Source of the DNA: Candidatus Poribacteria bacterium
GTDB taxonomy: Bacteria > Poribacteria > WGA-4E > WGA-3G
Length of the DNA: 64,000 bases
Direction of reading: 5' to 3'
Assembly: GCA_012267415.1 (NCBI GenBank)
Contig: JAAXGN010000001.1
Span: forward strand, 186,001-250,000
The notes under the pieces were generated by a model. The model was not told the DNA's origin. It did no database searches and saw only the letters and a list, made by a program, of their open reading frames with translations. The position numbers and the translations under genes were made by a program. This document shows positions 18,555 to 29,600 of this stretch, piece by piece (within the stretch, counting starts at the first letter, position 1; each line of letters begins with the position of its first letter).

Positions 18555-19068
18555 GAGTAGGTAACTCCTTAATTAAGGTTTATCAGAATGTAAGGTACCT
18601 GCAAATCAGGTACAAATTAGTAGTTCATATTTTGATGCGGTTTGCTTTGTCGCTCTACTTTTTCAGCGATTTTAATGAAACCTGCCATCATATCAAATGT
18701 TAAGTCAAACAATTTCAGACTATTTCGTTTGCCTTCCCCGTTAGTTTTAGAGGAATGGAAATATATGCTTTGAGAATAAAACTTTCTGTGGAACTGATAC
18801 CCTCTAATACCATTGGAAAGGCATCTTTTAGTCCCAAAAGTCAATGCCCAAACTCAATACCTTTAAGTTTAGCAAATAATGCAAAATCTGTAAAGGTAAA
18901 AAATTATAATTTTCACATATATTATACAAGATTTCTCTGTTTTTGTAAAGTGAAAATTCAATTTATATTTAAGTTGGATAAAAAATAACATATATTCAAA
19001 CTTTTTTCAAGAAAAAACATGTTATTTAATCTTTTTTTTTACATGTTGGAGATTGTGTTTTCTTAAAA
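18555..19068. other. AT-rich intergenic region without a supported gene
   Basis: 514 bp between the Ig-like lipoprotein gene and the end of dprA. The part from about 18850 to 19060 is strongly AT-rich, with homopolymeric A and T runs. A 75-codon minus-strand ORF (18617-18844) has neither a ribosome site nor a recognisable fold. The promoter of the lipoprotein gene should lie at the lower-coordinate end, but no confident boxes were found. Confidence 0.5.
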
Positions 19069-20031
19069 TTAAAATAATGCTATCTGTTCTGCAGATGTAC
19101 CTATAATACGTGATTTTAGTTTTTCCGTATGATTCAATAAATCTACCACGATATTAAGTTGATCTGGTTGAAATGGTATTGCCCCTTTCGCAATGAGTTG
19201 CCGTGTACCTGCACCATGCTCATTTTGCGAATTCCATTGACAGGCAAAAACTGGTCTATCTTGTCGTTCAGCGTAGCGTGCTGTATGCATTGCCCCACTA
19301 TCTATAGTTGTTTCAACGACAATGGTTGCCATAGAGATACCTGTGATGATCCTGTTTCGCATGACCAAATAAACTGGAGTGGGTTTTGTTGGGTACGGGT
19401 GTTCCGAAAAAATGCAACCTGTTTCACAAATCTGTTTCGCAAGTTCTTTATTCTGAGGTGGATAGATATATGACAGGTCTGTTGGGATGACACCAATAGT
19501 TGTTCCACCTACAGATAATGTCCCGTAATGTGCGTTTGCGTCAATACCATCTGCCAGTCCACTTACTATCGTAAAATCTGCGTTCACCAATTGTATTGAG
19601 AGATTGAGTGTCAGGTCAATCGCTTCTGGTGTGGGTTTTGAACTGCCGACAATTGCTACGCATTTGTCCGTTACCTCAGACAATTCACCGATTTTACAGA
19701 TTAGAATAGGTGCATCAGGTATTGATTTTAGGAGCGTTGGATATCCACTATCTTCTTTAAAGAGTATCTCAATTCCTTGTTCTTCAAGTGCGATTATCTT
19801 ATGGCGATATTGGTCTAACTGCTTTTGTGCTGTCAGGATGCGTGTTGCTAATATAGGATTAAATCTTGATACATGTGCTATATCTTGTAATTCCGCTTCA
19901 AAGATGCGTTCTACAGTACCGAAACGTCTTAATAGGTTATTGATTCTGACTGGACCAATTCCCTCAACCGAATTAAGAGCAAACAGGTATTCTCGATGTT
20001 TTGTTTCTTCTGATTCAGTGTAATTTGACAT
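19069..20031 (-). CDS. dprA: DNA-processing protein DprA
   Basis: 320 aa. DprA binds single-stranded DNA and loads RecA during natural transformation. An N-terminal helix-hairpin-helix-like segment (SVEGIGPVRINNLLRRFG) is followed by the Rossmann-like core: VAIVGSSKPTPEA, VSGLADGIDANAH, LSYIYPPQNKELA, MRNRIITGISMATIVVE and GTRQLIAKGAIPF. The core motifs are present. The usual VFAVPG strand reads VFACQWNSQN, so this is a divergent member. It is not next to other competence genes, and the convergent end lacks an obvious terminator. Confidence 0.92.
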   Translation of the reverse strand: MSNYTESEETKHREYLFALNSVEGIGPVRINNLLRRFGTVERIFEAELQDIAHVSRFNPILATRILTAQKQLDQYRHKIIALEEQGIEILFKEDSGYPTLLKSIPDAPILICKIGELSEVTDKCVAIVGSSKPTPEAIDLTLNLSIQLVNADFTIVSGLADGIDANAHYGTLSVGGTTIGVIPTDLSYIYPPQNKELAKQICETGCIFSEHPYPTKPTPVYLVMRNRIITGISMATIVVETTIDSGAMHTARYAERQDRPVFACQWNSQNEHGAGTRQLIAKGAIPFQPDQLNIVVDLLNHTEKLKSRIIGTSAEQIALF

Positions 20032-20151
20032 TTTTGATTAAAAGTTTCTACGGTTAATATTTGCTTTATTTGTTCCCTAATTTAAGTGTATCATGTAGTG
20101 TATTTTAACTCAAGCAAAACAGAACAAGCTCACCCGCATCTGTGGTTCACC

Positions 20152-20180
20152 TTGACAGTAGAGAAAAAAGCATGTTATTC
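20152..20180 (+). promoter_or_regulatory. Sigma-70-type promoter of the UPF0182 gene
   Basis: TTGACA at 20152-20157 and TTATTC at 20175-20180 with a 17-bp spacer; the -10 box is preceded by TG. The leader would be about 45 nt. Confidence 0.55.
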
Positions 20181-20229
20181 TTTAACTATATAGGTTTGCA
20201 CCGAACACTGTATTGAGGAGATGTCTGAT

Positions 20230-23200
20230 ATGACACCAGATATTGCGATTGGTTGGTTACTCTTCAACGTTTTTCTTGTCGTTTTAACACTGATTTGGGG
20301 TATTTTTCGGTTCCGAAAAGGTGTATGGTATCGGAAGTTGGTCCTGAGATTTCAGGCATATTTGCTATGGGGTATAGGTGGGGCTGCGTTACTGAGTAGT
20401 ATTATTCCGTTTTCTTACCTATACACAGAGCATATTTGGCGTTTTGAAAACGTTGGTTATGCAGATGTTTTTTGGAAAATCCGGCAAGTGAAGTGGGGAC
20501 TGTTTGCTGGATTTTTTTTCATTGCATTTGCCTTTTTAAATATAAACGGTATGATAGCAAAACGTCTCTGTCCAGAACCGCGTGAATTTGCACGTTGGAC
20601 GCGTGATCGAACTGTAGCTTTTCATCGCACATTCTTCTGCGGAACAGTGCTTGTTGCCATAATTCTTGCTGTTCCGATGATGTCCCTCAACGATGTGTTT
20701 ATACGTTATTTAGAACGTCCCGTAGAAAAAATAGAACCTTTTCTATTAGGTAAAGATCGGAATTTCTTTCTTTTCTCTTTTCCTCTGCATCAATCTGTGA
20801 GTTTGTGGGTTAATATCCTGCTTTGGACAACCTGTATCTTTGTGGGATTGCTCTATAACTACTATTATCGGCGGGATGCGCGTTCTAAAGGATATGTGAA
20901 GAGAAACATTGTCATTCATGGGACTGTTTTGTGGTTAATGTTGCTTGCGGTGGGAATCTGGGCTGGACAGGTCCATTTATGGAGTAAACTTTACACACCG
21001 TCATTATCAAGGCGATTATCAGAATATCATGGATTTTTCTATGGTGACAGTATACTTGCGGGGGCAACACAGATATACTTTGTCATTCTCCTTGCTATCG
21101 GTGTTGTTATCATATTTAACTTATTCTGGAGAAGACGTATAATTTGGTATGCTTCAATTGCGATATTATTAGTAGGTCATGTATGTTTACTTCATCTTTA
21201 TCCTATGGTGATAAATTGGTGGACAGTCAGGACAGCAGGGAATGCAGTAAAAGTAGAAGAAGACTTCTTAAAACAACATATTCAGGACACACGGACAGCT
21301 TATGATCTAAATGTCATTAAGACAGAGCGTTATGAAAAGGGGCTTGCTACACTTGATATGATTGAGCGAAATGAAGAAATCAAACATAATATCCAATTTT
21401 GGGATCGACGTGTATTTTACAATATTCTTCGCAATGAAGAGATCAAACAACATCATAATTTTCACCCTTATGCTGATGTTGATAGATATCGTTTAAGTAG
21501 ACGATCTGAAAACGATACAGTTTCCCGGCAAATGGATGGAGATGAAGTTGCAGATGAAAATCAGAATTCGGAAAAAGACAGCACAAATTCAGTAGAGCAG
21601 TATAGACAGGTGCTCATATCTGCTCGGGAGATTGATCCGAATGAAGGTATCAGAGAATGGGGAGAACTCAAGCTGGAGTTCACACACGGTTACGGTGTAT
21701 GTGTTGCACCTGTCAACGAAGTTACGAACGCTACGACACCAGATCTGTGGGTTAAAGGTGTTCCCATCACTCAGAAAGAGGGTATGGACTACGCAGAATT
21801 AGAGGTAAGGCAACCGAGGATCTATTATGGTGAAATGACTGACGATTATGTGATCGTCAATACAGACGAAGGGGAATATAATATTGAAAAAAAGGAAGGC
21901 ACATCTGACAATAGTGATTCTGATCCTGAAATGGAAAATACTAGTTCAGATTACCATTATGAGGGAACAGGAGGCGTTGCATTAGGTGGATTTTTTAGAA
22001 GGTTCTGCTTTGCAGTGCGGTTCACATCTGTCTTTATCTTGCGGAACTCTAACCTGCAGCCTGAAAGTCGCGTCATGTATTGGCGTAGAATAGGCACACG
22101 TAAAAATGAAAAACTTATTATAGACCGTTTATCACACATTGCTCCATTCCTTGATTACGACCCTGATCCGTACATTGTGATTCACGATGGACAACTGTGG
22201 TGGATCGTGGACTTCTATGTTACAAGCGATTGGTTCCCCAATGCTCAACCTTATACAGATGACACTGCTCCAATTGAACACAATGAACTTGATCTGTACG
22301 TTGAACCGCGTTTCAAAAGGTTCAAGAAGTTTAATTATATACGAAATGCAGGCGTTGCTGTAGTAAATGCATATTCTGGACAGGTCAATTTCTATACGGA
22401 CATTGAAAATGAAGCAATTACCGAAATCTATAAGAAAGCTTATCCGAAACTATTTAAGAGCATAGATGAGATGCCGGAAGGTTTAAGATCGCATCGGCGT
22501 TTTCCTGATTACTTAACCAGGATTCAAGCTCGAAAATATGGAAAATATCATGATCAAGTTGCAGAAACGTTCATCAAAAATAGCAATCAATGGAAGATTT
22601 CAAAGGAAGCATATTATTCAGAAACACCAAATCACGAGATGATGCCGTATTACGTCATGTTGAAGTTGCCTGGTGAAGAAAAGGCTGAATTTGTTAATAT
22701 GATTCCATTTACACCGCCAAAGAAAGACAATTTCATGAAAGGGTGGATGATCGCGCGTTGCGATCCACCGCATTATGGAGAGCGCATAGTCTATAAACTT
22801 CCAGATCAACTAAGTGTTAAAGGCCCAAAACACGTAGAAGATGATATCAGCAAAGACAATGAATTGGCCGGTCTATTTAAGGATCTGAGAGAGACCAACG
22901 ATATTATAAGAGGGCATCTACATGTTATTCCAATTGAGGACGGTATTTTTTATATTAAACCTATCTTTGTTAAGCCGAAAGAGAAAAAAGGGAAGAATGG
23001 ATCAGAGAATAATGATGCTGAAAATCCTATACAGGATCTACCGACTTTGAAGACTATCGTAGTGAAAGCGGCAGAGCATGAACTTGCTGCAGATGTGTCC
23101 TTTGATAAAGCGTTGCGAAAGATGTTTTTTAGGCAACCTGCTGCGACTACTGAAACAGACGAGGAAACACTGACATTGCCAGAACAATTTGAGATACTAT

Positions 23201-23304
23201 TGAAAGCCGTGGAGGAATTTGGTAAAGCACTAAAAGACGCGGAAAAGGGGAACGTACAAGGCGCACACACAAAAGCATCTGGAAATAAGAGAAACAATAA
23301 GTAG
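20230..23304 (+). CDS. UPF0182 (COG1615) family membrane protein
   Basis: 1024 aa. About seven membrane segments fill the first ~330 residues. A large extracytoplasmic part then carries family blocks: an F-[IL]-x-TRxAY-type block read here as HIQDTRTAYDL, PYADVDRYRL, LPGEEKAEFVNMIPFTPP, IARCDPPHYGERIVYKLP, and near the end IRGHLHVIPIEDGIFYIKPIFV. GAGGAG at 20215-20220 touches the first ATG (20221) but is 9 nt from the second (20230), so the second is chosen. The function of the family is not established. A terminator stem shared with the convergent gene follows. Confidence 0.85.
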   Translation: MTPDIAIGWLLFNVFLVVLTLIWGIFRFRKGVWYRKLVLRFQAYLLWGIGGAALLSSIIPFSYLYTEHIWRFENVGYADVFWKIRQVKWGLFAGFFFIAFAFLNINGMIAKRLCPEPREFARWTRDRTVAFHRTFFCGTVLVAIILAVPMMSLNDVFIRYLERPVEKIEPFLLGKDRNFFLFSFPLHQSVSLWVNILLWTTCIFVGLLYNYYYRRDARSKGYVKRNIVIHGTVLWLMLLAVGIWAGQVHLWSKLYTPSLSRRLSEYHGFFYGDSILAGATQIYFVILLAIGVVIIFNLFWRRRIIWYASIAILLVGHVCLLHLYPMVINWWTVRTAGNAVKVEEDFLKQHIQDTRTAYDLNVIKTERYEKGLATLDMIERNEEIKHNIQFWDRRVFYNILRNEEIKQHHNFHPYADVDRYRLSRRSENDTVSRQMDGDEVADENQNSEKDSTNSVEQYRQVLISAREIDPNEGIREWGELKLEFTHGYGVCVAPVNEVTNATTPDLWVKGVPITQKEGMDYAELEVRQPRIYYGEMTDDYVIVNTDEGEYNIEKKEGTSDNSDSDPEMENTSSDYHYEGTGGVALGGFFRRFCFAVRFTSVFILRNSNLQPESRVMYWRRIGTRKNEKLIIDRLSHIAPFLDYDPDPYIVIHDGQLWWIVDFYVTSDWFPNAQPYTDDTAPIEHNELDLYVEPRFKRFKKFNYIRNAGVAVVNAYSGQVNFYTDIENEAITEIYKKAYPKLFKSIDEMPEGLRSHRRFPDYLTRIQARKYGKYHDQVAETFIKNSNQWKISKEAYYSETPNHEMMPYYVMLKLPGEEKAEFVNMIPFTPPKKDNFMKGWMIARCDPPHYGERIVYKLPDQLSVKGPKHVEDDISKDNELAGLFKDLRETNDIIRGHLHVIPIEDGIFYIKPIFVKPKEKKGKNGSENNDAENPIQDLPTLKTIVVKAAEHELAADVSFDKALRKMFFRQPAATTETDEETLTLPEQFEILLKAVEEFGKALKDAEKGNVQGAHTKASGNKRNNK

Positions 23305-23312
23305 AACAAAAA

Positions 23313-23350
23313 AATGCGGGAGACATCACCTGTATAATGTCTCCCGCATT
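23313..23350. terminator. Terminator between convergent genes
   Basis: AATGCGGGAGACAT (23313-23326) and ATGTCTCCCGCATT (23337-23350) form a perfect 14-bp stem with a 10-nt loop. On the minus strand the stem is followed by a T7 run, so it best serves the minus-strand gene ending at 23368. It may also end plus-strand transcription. Confidence 0.8.
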
Positions 23351-23367
23351 CTTGTTATAGATTCTGG

Positions 23368-25758
23368 CTAACGCATTAAGATGCGTTGCTTCCACTTCTG
23401 GTTATCGAGCCACTTGACTGAATAATGTAACAAGTTCTCCATCAACTTCCTGTTTATTTCTACATCTCTCGGATTATCATTCTTCAAACTTGTAACAATG
23501 TACAATCCTTGTTGAAATGGTAGGGTGAGCAGTGCAGAGGCATCCTGTGCTGTAGATTTCGCGAGTGAATTCCATTTATCAAGTGGGTCGACCCACATAT
23601 CGTCGAGTTTGACTAAAGGAATCTCCTTTGTTTCAGGTGTGGTATTCAGCATATTCGGTTTGTGAAAAATCCTACTCCTTCTGCCTTGTGTAGTTGGTAG
23701 AAGTTCATCGGTTTCGTCATATTCAATACCTGTCAAGGGTTCTGGAATCCAGCCACCACCCCGTCTCTGCCTTACGTTTGTTTTCACATCCTGTCCTGAT
23801 ACGATAACAACACCACCTTGACTAACGAAGTTTTTTATTCTATGTTCGGCATCAATATTAAGACGATACCCAGATTGATATATCTCTCCGTTTCCTATCC
23901 ATAGAATGTCCATTTTAGCGAGGCGATCATTCCGTAAAGTATCTACAGATTCATATAACATGTGATGTTCCTGAATGTATTCAAACTGTTCAATGACAGG
24001 ATACTCTTCATTTGTGCCGTTACTGGTAAATACCATGACCTTAAGGGGTAGACGGATTTCACCGTTTGTAACCAACTTAAGCAACGGTACTCGCAACCGT
24101 TTCTTATGTTTTTTGGGATACGCTAAATGTGATATAGCTTCTTTCTGAAGTTGGTTTTCCCTGATGTGTTCTACAAGTGCGTTCTGTGTAACAAGTCGTT
24201 TCGCGTAAAATGGCATTATTCGCTTGCGGATTGGCACTCGGTGACGTAAGGTATTGTCAAAATGGGTATATGCACTCTCTACTTCCCACCGTCTACTGTA
24301 GCTTGAATCAACTGACTTTATATCCAGTCTTTCTTCATTAACATTGGTGACATATCCGTGAACAAGGTTCATGCCGTGAATAGGTCTTCCTTGAGCATCC
24401 TGTATAGCGATTTCTTCCTTTTCACTGCGGTCCATGAGTGCTTCGGTCAATGCGGATATACTGAACAATTCCTGTTGCTGCTTTTCTGCACTTTCTATAA
24501 TCGTGCAAACGTCTTTTCGTGGAAAAATGACATCTGCATCTCTGAAAGATCGGAAATGGATTTGTATCTTTTTATAGTTTCTCGGAGTCCGCATTTCAGG
24601 AACTGTAACGCGTTCAAAAGGACCGACTCGGTGGTTTGCCACTGGGTTAAGACGAATTCTCCTGACACTGAGAGGTTCAACTCTATGCTTAAATTCCAGG
24701 TTCCTGTCCCAATGAGGTGATCCATCATGTAACCTAATCAGTCCGATCTGTATGGCATAGGCGGTGTTGTTTTCTAAGACTAAGAAATATCTACCTTGTT
24801 TGTCTTCAATCATGCGGCATCGCAGTCCGCGGTCATCCCGTTTGTTGAAATTGTTTATATTGTGTTTATATTCGTGATTGACTTGCCATTCGTCTTTGTA
24901 TCCGTTGTTATCCTTATCCTTTACATTCATGAACGAGAAATGGTCTTTGTTGTAATCTTTGAGAAGAGCCATGTATTCTCCAGAACCTTCCACTCTAATT
25001 TTGACCCGTGTCCCTACAAGTCGTTCAATTATCGAATCATAACTTTCTTCTTTCAAGAAAGCCTTAGATTCATCTTCTAAATTACCCATAGCCTCTTTCA
25101 TTTGTGCTTCTGGACCTTGTCCTCCGAATTCTTTGGCAGCAGTATCAAGGGTTTGTAGTTGTCGTTGCAGGGGGTTTGCTGCGCGTCGGATTCCGCCCCA
25201 GACCATGTTAATTGCGTTCTTAACTGCCTCATTCATAGCATAAAAGAAGTTCCGTATTTTTCGTGCGAATCGTTGAGAGATCGGAGGATGAAGCAGACGT
25301 TCGAGTTCCCATGAACGTTCACGGAGTTCCCGTTCATTCATGGTGTCAATATACCGCACGTAACCCCTAATACTCGTTTGCAAAGTCTTATCTGGGAAGA
25401 TGTAACTTGGTGCTTGTCCACGTTGTCGTGATTCTTCGGAAACAATTTCCATTCCTCTATTACCGAATCGCATTGTGCCTTGGTATCGAGGTCCACTTTT
25501 CATATCAAACACTACATACTTATTCATGATTGTCTTGAGTAGTCTGTCTTTCTTAAACAAGTTGATAATATAAAGGATGCCTTGGAAAACGAACATGAGA
25601 AGTGCAGCAATAACCGGTAGTCTTATTCTATCCCATAAACTCTTAGCACCATCCTCTAAACTGTCAGCGACATTTTCTTCCTGCGCTATAACCGTATGGC
25701 TTGCAAAGACTATCCCGATGATAATTATGATTAGGAGTACATGTTGTGTTCTTACCAT
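23368..25758 (-). CDS. Large secreted/membrane protein with a C-terminal amidotransferase-like fold
   Basis: 796 aa from ATG 25758, chosen because GGAGG lies about 9 nt upstream; a longer frame would run into the preceding gene. A signal peptide (HVLLIIIIIGIVFASHTVIAQ) is followed by a membrane segment at ~45-66 (IAALLMFVFQGILYIINLF). The middle region is unrecognised. The last ~200 residues contain MDILWIGNGEIYQ and IKNFVSQGGVVIVSGQDV, a pattern seen in ThuA/GATase1-like and DUF4159-like domains. The catalytic triad is not evident. It is last in a compact minus-strand run, 16 bp after the sugar isomerase-like gene. Confidence 0.7.
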   Translation of the reverse strand: MVRTQHVLLIIIIIGIVFASHTVIAQEENVADSLEDGAKSLWDRIRLPVIAALLMFVFQGILYIINLFKKDRLLKTIMNKYVVFDMKSGPRYQGTMRFGNRGMEIVSEESRQRGQAPSYIFPDKTLQTSIRGYVRYIDTMNERELRERSWELERLLHPPISQRFARKIRNFFYAMNEAVKNAINMVWGGIRRAANPLQRQLQTLDTAAKEFGGQGPEAQMKEAMGNLEDESKAFLKEESYDSIIERLVGTRVKIRVEGSGEYMALLKDYNKDHFSFMNVKDKDNNGYKDEWQVNHEYKHNINNFNKRDDRGLRCRMIEDKQGRYFLVLENNTAYAIQIGLIRLHDGSPHWDRNLEFKHRVEPLSVRRIRLNPVANHRVGPFERVTVPEMRTPRNYKKIQIHFRSFRDADVIFPRKDVCTIIESAEKQQQELFSISALTEALMDRSEKEEIAIQDAQGRPIHGMNLVHGYVTNVNEERLDIKSVDSSYSRRWEVESAYTHFDNTLRHRVPIRKRIMPFYAKRLVTQNALVEHIRENQLQKEAISHLAYPKKHKKRLRVPLLKLVTNGEIRLPLKVMVFTSNGTNEEYPVIEQFEYIQEHHMLYESVDTLRNDRLAKMDILWIGNGEIYQSGYRLNIDAEHRIKNFVSQGGVVIVSGQDVKTNVRQRRGGGWIPEPLTGIEYDETDELLPTTQGRRSRIFHKPNMLNTTPETKEIPLVKLDDMWVDPLDKWNSLAKSTAQDASALLTLPFQQGLYIVTSLKNDNPRDVEINRKLMENLLHYSVKWLDNQKWKQRILMR

Positions 25759-25774
25759 GATGCAATCCTCCGAA

Positions 25775-26635
25775 TTAATATATGTTAATCCCGTTTCCAG
25801 CTGCGATTTTGCGGACATTTTTATTCGCGAGCGGTATCTTCTCTTTCGGCAGATGTTCTATCAGTCCATACCCGTTTGGATAAAGTGCATCGAATCTCTT
25901 TAATGCAACATCCAATGCCAACTCACCTTCGCCTGGTACCTCTTCGTTAAGATGTAAGACTAATCCGTTTTCGACACGTATGTCTTTAATATGTGCCATC
26001 GGTGCGACCTGTCCCATTACATCAAAAATATGATTCAGTCTTGCTTCGCTTTCATAGACCTGTCGGAGCGTTTGGAAATGGTTAACAAAATCCATAACAA
26101 TGCGGAGTCTATTAGAACCGACTTTTTCGACGACTTCTCTGCAAGTTTCAGGTGAATCCATAATGGAAATTGCATGAGTTTCCATGACGAGTGTCAATTC
26201 TTCGCGTTCCGCATTTTCGGCGATCGGTTTCAAAGTTTCAATTAACCTATCCATAGACTCCGGCAAATGGTTGTCCTTATGTGAAGTCCATGCGCCGTCT
26301 GAGTTTAGACTACCCGGTCGGAACAGATAGAAAAATGCGTTGAGTTTTCGCGCGACTTGCATCCCAGAATTAACCGCTGCAATTGCTGCTTCTCGTACCG
26401 TAGGTCGTGGATCAAATAAACATTCCTTATAGGTTATACCAAATTGTACCAGATCAAGTTTAGCATTTTCAAGGAGAAATCTACATCTTGAACACTCTTC
26501 TGGTGAAACAAGCGGAATTGCTGAACTGGCATAGTGGAAACTTACGCCAGTAAACTGTAGTTCCTGAACTGCAGCAATCTCTTCTTGATTTAGTTTTCTA
26601 AAATCATTGCAGATACCTACAACCCCGAGTCTCAT
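25775..26635 (-). CDS. Sugar phosphate isomerase/epimerase-like TIM-barrel protein
   Basis: 286 aa of the AP endonuclease 2/xylose isomerase-like superfamily. The metal-binding pattern is visible: VMETHAIS (Glu), IVMDFVNHFQTL (Asp/His), MAHIKDIRVENG (His) and the C-terminal GYGLIEHLP (Glu). Members isomerise or epimerise sugars and inositol derivatives, but the substrate cannot be told. GAAGGA precedes the ATG. It lies between a cyclase-ATPase regulator upstream and the large secreted protein downstream, with gaps of 41 and 16 bp. Confidence 0.87.
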   Translation of the reverse strand: MRLGVVGICNDFRKLNQEEIAAVQELQFTGVSFHYASSAIPLVSPEECSRCRFLLENAKLDLVQFGITYKECLFDPRPTVREAAIAAVNSGMQVARKLNAFFYLFRPGSLNSDGAWTSHKDNHLPESMDRLIETLKPIAENAEREELTLVMETHAISIMDSPETCREVVEKVGSNRLRIVMDFVNHFQTLRQVYESEARLNHIFDVMGQVAPMAHIKDIRVENGLVLHLNEEVPGEGELALDVALKRFDALYPNGYGLIEHLPKEKIPLANKNVRKIAAGNGINIY

Positions 26636-26676
26636 TATATTCAGTCCTTCCGTTTTTGAGATGTACGTAACTTATT

Positions 26677-29600
26677 TTATTCGCTACAAAGTTTCTGACT
26701 TAATTTGTGTAGTAAAGCACTTGCTTCTTTCTGGTCAACATTATCAAAACCTTCCGTGAACCAATCGCATATCGTCTCAAGTTTCTGGTATGCGATGTCA
26801 TGCCGATTCTGTGCGATCAATAGTTTGCTATAGCTGACAACTGTGCGTATTTCCCATGATTTCGCTTCTTGGCGTTGTGCTATGTCAATTGCTTTTTCAA
26901 AACAGACTTCTGCTTCACGTTCATATTGCGAATGATTGTTTTTGTCTTTATTCTTTTGTTTATATGCATCCTTATCTGCCCTTATGAGAAGCTCCCCTTT
27001 CAGGCGATAGAGTTCAGCCTCATTTGTGCGTTCACCACTTTCAGCAACTGCATCTAATGCATTTTTAATTGTCTGAAGTCCATCTTGAATCTTTCCTGTT
27101 TGCATATACGCTTGTGCTAAAATTCCTAAATAAAAGGGTCGCAACACACGTGACCGATTAGATTCCCAACCAACGATTCCATCTCGGATGAGGTTAATTG
27201 CTTCTTCGTTTGCATCCTGCGATTCTTGTAGTAGTGCCCATCCTTTCATGATTCTACCTGTAGGTTCCCATACGGTGAACCCGTGCTCTTTACATATTGC
27301 TATGAGTTCTGTAGCGTATTCGTTTACTTTTTCTACATCTCCGCGCTGTTGATACATCAGAGCACCAAAATGTAATGAGATAACTTTGCTAAAAGGGTGT
27401 GGTCGTACCTCACCCATCTGCTGTGATTCTTGGAGTTTTTCAATAGCTTGTTCTGGATATCCTAAACACCAATTTAATGGAGCGGCGTAAGCGCGTAAGG
27501 TCATTCCAGGGTCAGCAAGATAGTGAAAAAACGTATGAACTGGGTGTTGGTGTGGGTCATATCGTGAGATACCTGCTTCAATGTGCGTGCGTGCCATCTT
27601 TAGTTCCCCGAGATAGAAGAGTGTTGCTCCTAATGCGCGATGTGCTTCTACCTGTAAAACTTCGTCATCTTGTTGTTCTGCCATGACTAAACACTGTTCA
27701 CCAAGTTCGCGGGCAGTTTTTAGTTTTGCTCTAACGAGGTATGACAACCACAGTCCAAAGAGAATAGGAAATCGGAGCGGCATCCTTTCGCTGTTTGGCA
27801 TTGTTTCCAAGAGTTCTTTTGCACGTACATAAGTTTCTTCTACTTCACGTGCTGCATACCCCATCGTCGCTATCAGAGCCGGTCCCAAAGTTGTCTGTAT
27901 CACCAATTCCCGCGCTGCCCGTGCCGGCGAATCTGGTAAAGTCTCTAACAACGTTAAACCTTGTGTAAGGTGTCGAATCCCTTCAACATTAGCAGAACGG
28001 ACAACTGCACGTTGTCCAGCCTGTTGCCAATACTCAATACCGCGTTCGGGGAGTTCTCCCTCCGTATAGTGGTATGCAACCAATTCAGGTTGTGTCCGAA
28101 CAACATCACCGAATGCTTTTCGTAGCACAGTAGCAATTCGTCTATGGTATGCAATACGTGTGCTTTTCAGGAGTCCTTGATAAGCCGTTTCTTGGACTAA
28201 CGGATGTCTGAAAGTGTAAACGAGTTTGTTTTCATGGGTCATTCTTGACCTTAATATATCTGCTTCAATCAGAAACTGTAACTCGTTTTCAAGCCATTGA
28301 AGATTATTCATCTGCTCCGTTAACGGGTGCGAAACTGTCATTTTCTCAGCATGTGTCAGCATCTGATCTGTCGTCGGTTCTTCAGTTATGCTAACCATGA
28401 CTTTATGCAGTAATTCTGCAGTCCATTCTCTACCGAGTGTTGCACCAAGTTGTACTATTTCTTTCCGATCACCCAGTCGATCGAGGCGTGCAGTCAATGA
28501 TGCTTGCAAGGTCGCCGGTATATCTGTCGTAACATCAATATCTTGCATGTCAGATTCAATCACCATGCGTGTTAGTTCTTCAACAAAAAGCGGTACACCT
28601 TCGGTCTTTTCAGCAATCTGTTTATAAACATCTGAAGGTATAGGATGGTCACCAGCAACTTCTGCAATCATCTGAAACACCTGTTCCCTGCTCAGCCGTT
28701 TCAAAGAAATATCGGTTACACATCCAAACTCTATAAGTGAATTGAGTTTCGCTCTACTTGCGGCTTGTGTCTTATCCTGATTAACGCCGACCTCTCCTCT
28801 TAATGTAAGGATAGCAAGGATTGGATTCTTATCCATGCGAGAGATTAACAGATGCAGGAAATCTATTGTAGACGGATCTGCCCAATGTAAATCTTCTGCG
28901 ATTAGGAGAAGCGGCTTTCGTTGAGCAGTTTTGAAGAAAATCCTAACGAGTGTTTGTAAAATGCGTCTACGGAGTTGTTCCGGTTTCAACGTAACGGGTT
29001 GATAGTTGGCATCTATCTCTAAAAGTTCAGCTAAAATAGGGAGTTGATTCAACATGATACCGTTGCTGTTTAAAAATTCCTCCAGTTTTATGAGTCGTTT
29101 CTCGTCCGAGTCCATCTCTCCGAACTTGAGGAGTTGTTGTTTTAATAGTGTGATTATTGGATATAAAGGACTGTGCTGTGAATCTGGTGATCCGCGACAT
29201 TCTAATACTTGTGCATCTGCTTCAGTGCCGTTGTCACATGTAACAGTGTCGGCAATAACAGCAACAATCCGAGATTTCCCGATTCCCGCTTCCCCTTCAA
29301 TCAGTACCACCTGTCCAGATGAATTTAAAGCAAGTTTCCATCTGTCTTTAAGGGTTGAAACGTGTTGGTTTCTACCAATTATTGGCGTCATGCCGTCGTG
29401 TGATGGTAGTTTTGTCTGTTCACGTCTGAATGCTGGGAGTGTGCTGTCGGGGTGTTCCCCAAGTATCTGGTATATCGGAACAGGTTGAGAGATACCTTTC
29501 AGTGTTATAGTTCCTAAGTCCTGATATGTGAAGAGCCCCTCAATTAATCGGAGTGTCGTATCACCGATCACGATACCGTTTGGCGGTGCGACCTGTTGCA

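Noticed and set aside
18617..18844. 75-codon minus-strand ORF in the AT-rich spacer
   Set aside because: No ribosome site, no similarity I recognise, and a biased composition.
22950..23395. Antisense ORFs at the end of the UPF0182 gene
   Set aside because: Shadow frames of a well-supported gene.
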